A stretch of 9,917 bases of DNA from CAYLPU01 sp964385635 (lineage in GTDB: Bacteria > Chloroflexota > Anaerolineae > B4-G1): positions 1 to 9,917 of the forward strand of contig CAYLPU010000149.1 of NCBI GenBank assembly GCA_964385635.1, in the 5' to 3' direction. The position numbers were made by a program, and so were the translations under genes. The notes beneath the pieces are model-generated. The model did not search any database and had not been told where the DNA came from. It saw nothing but the letters and a program-made list of their open reading frames with translations. Shown here in pieces: positions 4,966 to 9,917 of this stretch; positions within the stretch are counted from its first letter, which is position 1, and every line of letters starts with the position of its first letter.

Positions 4966-7356
4966 GTGACTGCAAACATAGGAGATACCCAATCGGGTAG
5001 GGCACGAGATGTACTCCTGCGGGTGGCCGAGGCCCTGCCCAAGGACGCGGGACGGGGGCTGGTCCGCGTGGACCCCCAGGACCTGGAACGGCTGGAAGTC
5101 AGCATCGGCGACGTGGTGGAGATCGCCGGTAAGCGGCCCACCGTGGCCCGGGCCATGCCCGCCTACGCCGACCAGCGAGGCCAGGACCTGATCCAGATGG
5201 ACGGCATCCTGCGGGCCAACGCCGGCGCCGGCCTGGACGAGCGGGTGACGGTGCGCCGGGTCCAGGTGCAGCCGGCCCGTGCGGTGGTGCTGGCGCCTGT
5301 GGAGAGCCTGCGGACCACACCAGGGGCGGCCCAGGCCCGCTATCTGGCCCGGCTGCTGGACGGCATCCCCGTCGTGCCCGGCGACCGGGTGCGCGTGGAT
5401 CTGATTGGCACCCGTGCCCAGACCTTCACCGTGGCCGAGACCACCCCTGCCGGCCCTGTGCTCATCGGCCCCGCCACGGCCATCCGCCTGGCGGGCGAAG
5501 GGACCAGGCGGGAACGGGGTGCTATCACCTACGAGGACATCGGTGGGCTGCGCCGGGAGATTCGCCGCATCCGGGAGATGATCGAACTGCCCCTGCGCTA
5601 CCCGGAGGTCTTTGAGCGGCTGGGCATCGATCCGCCCAAGGGGGTGCTGCTCCACGGGCCGCCCGGCTGCGGCAAGACTCTCATCGCCCGGGCCGTGGCC
5701 CAAGAGACCAGCGCCCACTTCATCCACATCAACGGGCCAGAAGTGATCGACAAATGGTACGGCGCGTCCGAGAAACACCTAAGGAGCATCTTTGAAGAGG
5801 CCGGTCGCCGCGCTCCGGCCATCATCTTCGTTGACGAGGTGGACGCCATCGCCCCCAAGCGGGAGGAGATGAGTGGCGACCGCCAGGTGGAACGCCGCGT
5901 GGTCGCCCAACTGCTGGCCCTGATGGACGGACTGGAGTCGCGCGGTCACGTCATTGTCATCGCCGCTACCAACATCCCCAACACCCTCGACCCCGCCCTG
6001 CGCCGTCCCGGCCGCTTCGACCGGGAGATCGGTATCGGCGTCCCCGACAGGGATGGGCGGCGGGAGATTCTGGAGATCCACAGCCGGGGTATGCCCCTTC
6101 GACTACGCTCAGGACAGGCCCCGGCGGATGACCCTTCGACAGGCTCACCGCCACGAGTACTCGCGGTGGCAGGGCAGGCTCCTTCGACAGGCCGTCGTGG
6201 TGAGCTTGTCGAACCATCAGGGCAGGCTGTGGATCTGGAGAGACTTGCGGCCATCACCCACGGCTTCGTCGGCGCCGACCTGGAGGCCCTCTGCCGCGAG
6301 GCAGCCATGAGTGCCCTGCGCCTCCTGATGCCCGACATTGACTTCGCCCAGGCCCACATCCCATACGAGAAGCTCATGGCCATGGAAGTGACCATGGACG
6401 ACTTCCTGGCCGCTCTGGCCGAGATCGAGCCCTCGGCTATCCGCGAGGTCTTCACCGAGGTGCCCGATGTGGGCTGGGACGATATCGGCGGGCTGGAGGA
6501 GGTCAAGCGCCTGCTGATAGAAACGGTGGAGTGGCCCCTGCAGCACGGCCCCCTCTTCGCCCACGTCCATACCACGCCTCCCAAGGGCATCTTGCTCCAT
6601 GGCCCGCCGGGGACGGGCAAGACACTACTGGCCAAGGCAGTGGCCAAAGAGAGTGAGACGAACTTTATCTCGGTGAAAGGCCCTGAACTTCTATCCAAGT
6701 GGGTCGGCGAGTCGGAGAAGGGCGTGCGCGAGGTGTTCAGGAAGGCGAAGCAAGCCTCGCCTTGCATTGTGTTCTTCGACGAACTGGATGCTCTGACCCC
6801 CCATCGAGGAACCGGGTCCGATTCCCACGTCACCGAACGGGTGGTCAGCCAGTTCCTGGCCGAGATGGACGGCATTGAGGAACTCAAGGGGGTGGTGGTA
6901 CTAGGGGCCACCAATCGTTTGGACATCGTGGACCCGGCTCTCTTGCGCCCCGGTCGCTTCGAGGTGTTGGTAGAACTGCCGATGCCCGAACGAGAGTCCC
7001 GCCTGGCTATCTTCCGGGTGCACACCCGGGGCAAGCCGCTGGCCCCGGACGTGGACCTGGCGGAACTGGCCGAACGCACCGAGGGGCTGGTGGGGGCCGA
7101 CATCGAGGGTCTCTGCCGCCAGGCGGCCATGCTGGCTATTCGGGAGTTCCTGGAGGAGCAGGGCGGACACGGAGACACGGAGAGGGGGAGAAAAGGGGAC
7201 ACGGGGCCGGACTTGTCCGCCTCTCCCCCTCCCCGTGTCTCAAGATTGAGGGGCGGCACTTTGAAAAGGCAACGGCAGACAGACAGAGGCAGGAACAATG
7301 ACCGCAACATACATCTACGCCATTATCCCCACAGGGGACCAGGTGATCTTCGATGA
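4966..7356 (+). CDS. Cdc48/VAT-type double AAA ATPase with repeat insertions
   Basis: The 796-aa ATPase has an N-domain at about 12-125 (LRVAEALPKDAGRGL, MPAY) and two AAA modules. D1 has Walker A GPPGCGKT at 231-238, Walker B IIFVDE at 286-291 and the arginine-finger region RRPGRFDREI. D2 has GPPGTGKT at 546-553, Walker B IVFFDE ending at 606, and LLRPGRFEV. Hexamers of this family use ATP to pull proteins apart through a central pore. In this locus it may remodel gas vesicle proteins or clear aggregates (inference). GTG at 4966 is the best start in this frame. Two oddities are visible. About 43 residues (379-421) come from repeat DNA placed between MPL and VDLERLAAITHGFVGADLEA. After REFLEEQ near residue 733 an inverted-repeat element shifts the frame, so the present C-terminus is unrelated to the family and overlaps the next gene by 59 bases. 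Confidence 0.9.
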   Translation: MTANIGDTQSGRARDVLLRVAEALPKDAGRGLVRVDPQDLERLEVSIGDVVEIAGKRPTVARAMPAYADQRGQDLIQMDGILRANAGAGLDERVTVRRVQVQPARAVVLAPVESLRTTPGAAQARYLARLLDGIPVVPGDRVRVDLIGTRAQTFTVAETTPAGPVLIGPATAIRLAGEGTRRERGAITYEDIGGLRREIRRIREMIELPLRYPEVFERLGIDPPKGVLLHGPPGCGKTLIARAVAQETSAHFIHINGPEVIDKWYGASEKHLRSIFEEAGRRAPAIIFVDEVDAIAPKREEMSGDRQVERRVVAQLLALMDGLESRGHVIVIAATNIPNTLDPALRRPGRFDREIGIGVPDRDGRREILEIHSRGMPLRLRSGQAPADDPSTGSPPRVLAVAGQAPSTGRRGELVEPSGQAVDLERLAAITHGFVGADLEALCREAAMSALRLLMPDIDFAQAHIPYEKLMAMEVTMDDFLAALAEIEPSAIREVFTEVPDVGWDDIGGLEEVKRLLIETVEWPLQHGPLFAHVHTTPPKGILLHGPPGTGKTLLAKAVAKESETNFISVKGPELLSKWVGESEKGVREVFRKAKQASPCIVFFDELDALTPHRGTGSDSHVTERVVSQFLAEMDGIEELKGVVVLGATNRLDIVDPALLRPGRFEVLVELPMPERESRLAIFRVHTRGKPLAPDVDLAELAERTEGLVGADIEGLCRQAAMLAIREFLEEQGGHGDTERGRKGDTGPDLSASPPPRVSRLRGGTLKRQRQTDRGRNNDRNIHLRHYPHRGPGDLR
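6095..6228. repeat. Cluster of CTTCGACAGGCTCAGG-type repeats inside the AAA gene
   Basis: Three units stand in a row. 6095-6120 reads CCCTTCGACTACGCTCAGGA and on. The unit from 6132 has CCCTTCGACAGGCTCACC followed by a near-palindrome around GAGTACTC. The unit from 6181 has CCTTCGACAGGC and then GAGCTTGTCGAA, which can form a hairpin. Each ends in a CAGG(CC/CT)-like tail. The encoded peptides (LRSGQA, PSTGS, GELVEPSGQA) are the typical readout of this dispersed repeat, which I recognise from many environmental bacterial genomes. The insertion keeps the frame and sits at the boundary between the D1 ATP-binding core and its helical lid. Confidence 0.8.
7172..7241. repeat. Inverted-repeat element near the 3' end of the AAA gene
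   Basis: GAGACACGGAGAGGGGGAGA (7172-7191) pairs with 7222-7241, matching at 19 of 20 positions across a 30-base loop. The loop itself carries GGAC and GTCC. The flanking GGACACGG extends the left side. The base composition (purine-rich left arm, pyrimidine-rich right arm) is unlike the coding DNA around it. It appears to be a miniature dispersed repeat that entered between the family-conserved REFLEEQ and the ancestral C-terminal helix. Confidence 0.75.
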
Positions 7357-8359
7357 TGTAGCTGGGATGGATGACGACTGCGATGAGGTCTACTCCATCC
7401 CTCACCGCGATATTGCTGCCGTGGTCAGCGCCAGCCCCCTGGCCGATTACCGGGGTCTGAAGCGGAACGAAGCAGTCCGCTACCTGGTGGCGCACCAGTG
7501 CGTCGTCGAGGCGGTTATGCAGGATTTCCCCCTCCTGCCGGTGAAGTTCGGTACCGTCCTGCCCGACGAGGCCCGGGTGCACCGCCTGCTGGCGCAAGGG
7601 GAGACCCTCTTCCGCACCGCGCTGGAGAGATTCGCCGACCAGGTGCAGATGGAGGTGGTGGTCCTCTGGGACCTCCAGGAGGTTTTCCAGGAGATTGGCC
7701 AGGAGGAGCACATTGCTCAACTCAAAGCCCAGGTGGCAGGCCGGCCCCCCGACGAGACAACAATTGAGCGGGTTGCCATCGGCCAAATGGTCCACGCCTC
7801 CTTGGAGCAACGTCGCAACGGGCTGCGGGATTACTTGATCTCGTCGCTGCGGGAGGTGGCCCTGGACCTGGTGGTCAACCCACGCATGGATGACAGCATG
7901 GTAACGAACGCGGCACTGCTGGTGGGCGAAGCGGGCCGCGAGGCACTAGACCGGCGGCTTGAGGCGCTGGACGAGGAGCTCGAAGGCCAGCTCCATTTCC
8001 GCTGTGTGGGCCCCTTGCCGCCCTACAGTTTTGCGACCGTGGAGGTACAGGTGCCCTCCTTCGAGGCGATGGCCGAAGCCCGGCGCCATCTGGGCCTGGG
8101 GGAGGCGGCCACCCCCAGTGAGATCAAGCGAGCCTATCACCGGCTGGCCAGTCGGCTGCATCCTGATCTCAACCCGGAGGACCCCGAGGCCGAGGCCCGC
8201 ATGGCTGAGCTGGTCCGGGCCTATGAGTTCCTCACCGCCTATGCTGAAAGCCAGGCGCTGGAGGCGGAGCACACAGGGCAAACAGTCTATCATTTTGACC
8301 GGCAGACGGTGGAGCGGACGCTGCTGATCGCAATCCGACAGCAGGAGATGGTGGTATAG
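7298..8359 (+). CDS. gvpF: GvpF/GvpL gas vesicle protein with C-terminal J-domain
   Basis: Residues 1-250 are a GvpF/GvpL protein: ATYIYAIIP at the start, a DIAAVVS strand, FPLLPVKFGTVL in the middle, VVVLWD, and late VTNAALLV and LHFRCVGPLPPYSFATVEV, the usual end of the family. GvpF/L proteins nucleate gas vesicles and contact GvpA. Residues about 262-318 are a J-domain: RHLGLGEAATPSEIKRAYHR, the HPD triad at H288-P289-D290, then a helix leading to ELVRAYEFLTAY. J-domains stimulate Hsp70 ATPase. About 35 further residues follow. The normal family length is roughly 230-280, so at 353 aa this is a true fusion. The exact choice between F and L is uncertain. ATG at 7298 has AGAGG 8 bases before it. 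The overlap with the AAA ORF probably arose by frameshift in that gene; the ancestral junction is ATGA at 7298-7301. Confidence 0.9.
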   Translation: MTATYIYAIIPTGDQVIFDDVAGMDDDCDEVYSIPHRDIAAVVSASPLADYRGLKRNEAVRYLVAHQCVVEAVMQDFPLLPVKFGTVLPDEARVHRLLAQGETLFRTALERFADQVQMEVVVLWDLQEVFQEIGQEEHIAQLKAQVAGRPPDETTIERVAIGQMVHASLEQRRNGLRDYLISSLREVALDLVVNPRMDDSMVTNAALLVGEAGREALDRRLEALDEELEGQLHFRCVGPLPPYSFATVEVQVPSFEAMAEARRHLGLGEAATPSEIKRAYHRLASRLHPDLNPEDPEAEARMAELVRAYEFLTAYAESQALEAEHTGQTVYHFDRQTVERTLLIAIRQQEMVV

Positions 8360-9917
8360 ATGACCGGGCCAGTACCGTCCTTTCTGGCCGATGGGAACCT
8401 GAGGCTCCTGCTCCTCGGCGGCAAAGGGGGCGTGGGCAAAACCACCGTGGCCGCCTCCACTGCCCTCTACTGGGCTGGCCGAGAACCGGAACGAAAGGTC
8501 CTCGTCGTCTCCACCGATCCCGCCCACTCCCTATCCGACAGTTTCGACCAGCCCATCGGAGACGAGATCAGGCCCATCGCGGGGATGCCCAATCTCTTTG
8601 CCCTGGAGATGGACGCAGGCCGGCGGCTGGAGGATTTCAAGCGAGAGCACGGAGAGGTGCTCAAGACCATCGCCGACCGCGGCACCTACTTCGACCAGGA
8701 GGACATCGCTGATTTCTTCGACCTCTCCCTGCCGGGCCTGGACGAACTGATGGCCATCATTGAGGTGGCCGACGTTGTCAAAGAGGGACGGTATGATTTG
8801 GTGGTCCTGGACACGGCTCCTACGGGACACACCCTGCGGCTCCTAGCTCTGCCGCGATTGATGGAGGACTGGGTCCGCGTCCTGGACCTCATGCTGGGGA
8901 AGCACCGCTACATGGCCACGGTCATCGGGCGCCGCCGCTACCGCCCCGATGAAACGGACGCCTTTCTGGCTGCACTGTCGGCCGACCTGCGTCGCCTGCG
9001 CGCCCTCTTGAGCGATGCCAACGCCACCGAGTTCGTGCCGGTCACCATCCCTGAGGCCATGAGCATCGAGGAGACGACCAGGCTGTTGGATGCTCTGGAG
9101 GGGTTTGGCCTCTGCGTGCGAACCGTGGTCGTCAATCGGGTGGTCACCCGGCGGGAATGCCCGTTTTGCAAAGCGCGGCACAGAGGACAGGAACGACACC
9201 TGGAGGAGATCGAACGCCGCTTCTCGGCCTGGAACCTGGTGCTGGTGCCCCTCCTGCCTTGGGATGTGCGGGGGCAGGAGGCCCTGGAGAGATACGCGCA
9301 GGCCATGTTGGGTCATGAACCGCTGCCCTCCACCCTACCCCCCGGCAGGAGGGTGGGGGTGAGGGAGGGGCTTGCCCCTTCGACAGGCTTAGGGCAGGCC
9401 CTGGCACAGCAGCAACTCATCCTCTTCGGCGGCAAAGGTGGGGTGGGCAAGACCACCGTCGCGGCGGCTACGGCCATTCATCTGACGGGAGGGGATGAGG
9501 GGAAAAAGACCCTGCTCTTCTCCACCGACCCGGCCCACTCCCTATCGGACAGTTTGGACCAGGAGATCGGCAACCGGATCACACCTGTCGCCGGCGTCGA
9601 GGGACTCTTCGCCCTGGAGATGGAGGCAGCGGAGTTCGTAGAGGAACTGAAGCAAGAGTACGCGACCGAGATCAACGAGGTCTTTGACGCTTTCCTCGGT
9701 CGCTCCTTCGATGCCCCATTCGACCGGCAAGTCATGGAGGAACTCGTCTCCCTGACTCCGCCGGGCCTGGATGAGTTGATGGCGTTGATGAAGATTATGG
9801 ACTTTATGGAGGAAAGGGTATTCGATCGCTACATCCTGGACCTGGCTCCCACGGGGCACGCCCTGCGCTTCCTGGAGATGCCAGGTCTGGTGCGGCAATG
9901 GTTCATCGTTTTCTTCA
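8360..9917 (+). CDS. Tandem ArsA/Get3-type ATPase (3' end outside window)
   Basis: The frame is open from ATG at 8360, directly after the gvpF stop, to the window edge (519 codons). Two homologous halves are visible. Half 1 has the deviant Walker A GGKGGVGKTT at 20-29, STDPAHSLSDSFDQ, DTAPTGHTLRLL from D151, and a Get3-type CPFC zinc motif at C267-C270. Half 2 restarts with GGKGGVGKTT at 357-366, STDPAHSLSDSLDQ and DLAPTGHALRFL, where the usual Thr after Asp is Leu. ArsA family members power arsenite pumps, but Get3 members shield and deliver membrane-bound hydrophobic segments. The CxxC and the gas vesicle context favour the latter (inference). No ArsB or ArsR gene is seen. The linker at about 323-346 is encoded by repeat DNA. 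It could be drawn as two genes only if the missing part shows a break. Confidence 0.9.
   Translation, partial: MTGPVPSFLADGNLRLLLLGGKGGVGKTTVAASTALYWAGREPERKVLVVSTDPAHSLSDSFDQPIGDEIRPIAGMPNLFALEMDAGRRLEDFKREHGEVLKTIADRGTYFDQEDIADFFDLSLPGLDELMAIIEVADVVKEGRYDLVVLDTAPTGHTLRLLALPRLMEDWVRVLDLMLGKHRYMATVIGRRRYRPDETDAFLAALSADLRRLRALLSDANATEFVPVTIPEAMSIEETTRLLDALEGFGLCVRTVVVNRVVTRRECPFCKARHRGQERHLEEIERRFSAWNLVLVPLLPWDVRGQEALERYAQAMLGHEPLPSTLPPGRRVGVREGLAPSTGLGQALAQQQLILFGGKGGVGKTTVAAATAIHLTGGDEGKKTLLFSTDPAHSLSDSLDQEIGNRITPVAGVEGLFALEMEAAEFVEELKQEYATEINEVFDAFLGRSFDAPFDRQVMEELVSLTPPGLDELMALMKIMDFMEERVFDRYILDLAPTGHALRFLEMPGLVRQWFIVFF
9327..9400. repeat. Two dispersed repeats forming the linker of the ArsA-like gene
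   Basis: The first, 9327-9370, has CCACCCT and AGGGTGG arms around a C-rich loop and ends GGGTGAGGGAGGGG, like a common intergenic repeat. The second, 9375-9400, reads CCCCTTCGACAGGCTTAGGG and CAGGCC, the same family as the units inside the AAA gene. Both are translated in frame and separate the two ATPase halves. Confidence 0.75.

Noticed and set aside
5946..7310. Minus-strand open frame of 454 codons
   Set aside because: It is antisense to the conserved Walker motifs of the AAA ATPase, is very rich in Ser/Arg/Pro, and is a GC-skew shadow.
8360..9917. Arsenic resistance operon
   Set aside because: No arsenite transporter, ArsR or ArsD gene is visible, and the context and the CxxC motif fit a Get3-like role better.

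Overview
This is a GC-rich bacterial window holding a gas vesicle gene cluster with an unusually large set of chaperone-type and ATPase partners. The bacterial assignment rests on Shine-Dalgarno sites before most starts and on a textbook sigma70 promoter. The dispersed short repeats, the Cdc48-type AAA ATPases and the tandem ArsA/Get3-type ATPase would fit a Chloroflexota-like or similar environmental lineage. The phylum is an inference, because no RNA or marker gene is present.

Layout. Two divergent gene groups leave a control region at about 3229-3356. On the minus strand, from right to left, are: a possible AbrB-like regulator (2452-3228), a decayed gvpA-like fragment on the opposite strand (2305-2424), two paralogous Hsp20/GvpH-like small heat-shock proteins (1738-2259 and 1163-1723), a protein with TraB-like motifs (456-1166), and the start of a Cdc48-type ATPase (1-441, cut by the window edge). 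On the plus strand, from left to right, are: gvpJ (3357-3674), two paralogous six-repeat DnaJ-type zinc-finger proteins (3671-4042, 4056-4457), a small coiled-coil protein (4578-4892), a full two-domain Cdc48/VAT-like AAA ATPase (4966-7356), a GvpF/GvpL protein with a J-domain fused to its C-terminus (7298-8359), and a tandem ArsA/Get3-type ATPase that runs off the right edge (8360-9917). Several neighbours overlap by 4 bases (GTGA or ATGA) or abut, which points to translationally coupled operons.

How the parts may work together (inference). GvpJ and GvpF/L are known accessory proteins for gas vesicle nucleation and assembly. The J-domain sits on GvpF/L, while the cysteine-rich half of a DnaJ-like machine is encoded separately upstream. 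Small heat-shock proteins, Cdc48-type unfoldases and a Get3-like handler of hydrophobic segments surround them. The locus therefore looks like a dedicated proteostasis kit for the very hydrophobic, aggregation-prone GvpA-family shell proteins. Nearly every chaperone class occurs twice.

Genome dynamics. Short repeats of the CTTCGACAGGCTCAGG type have entered two coding regions in frame, at the D1 lid boundary of the AAA ATPase and in the linker of the ArsA-like ATPase. A separate inverted-repeat element near the 3' end of the AAA gene appears to have shifted the frame and replaced the conserved C-terminal helix. Heptanucleotide repeat arrays fill the spacer between the second zinc-finger gene and the coiled-coil gene. 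No rRNA, tRNA, CRISPR array or transposase was seen, and no stretch longer than 300 bases is without a gene.
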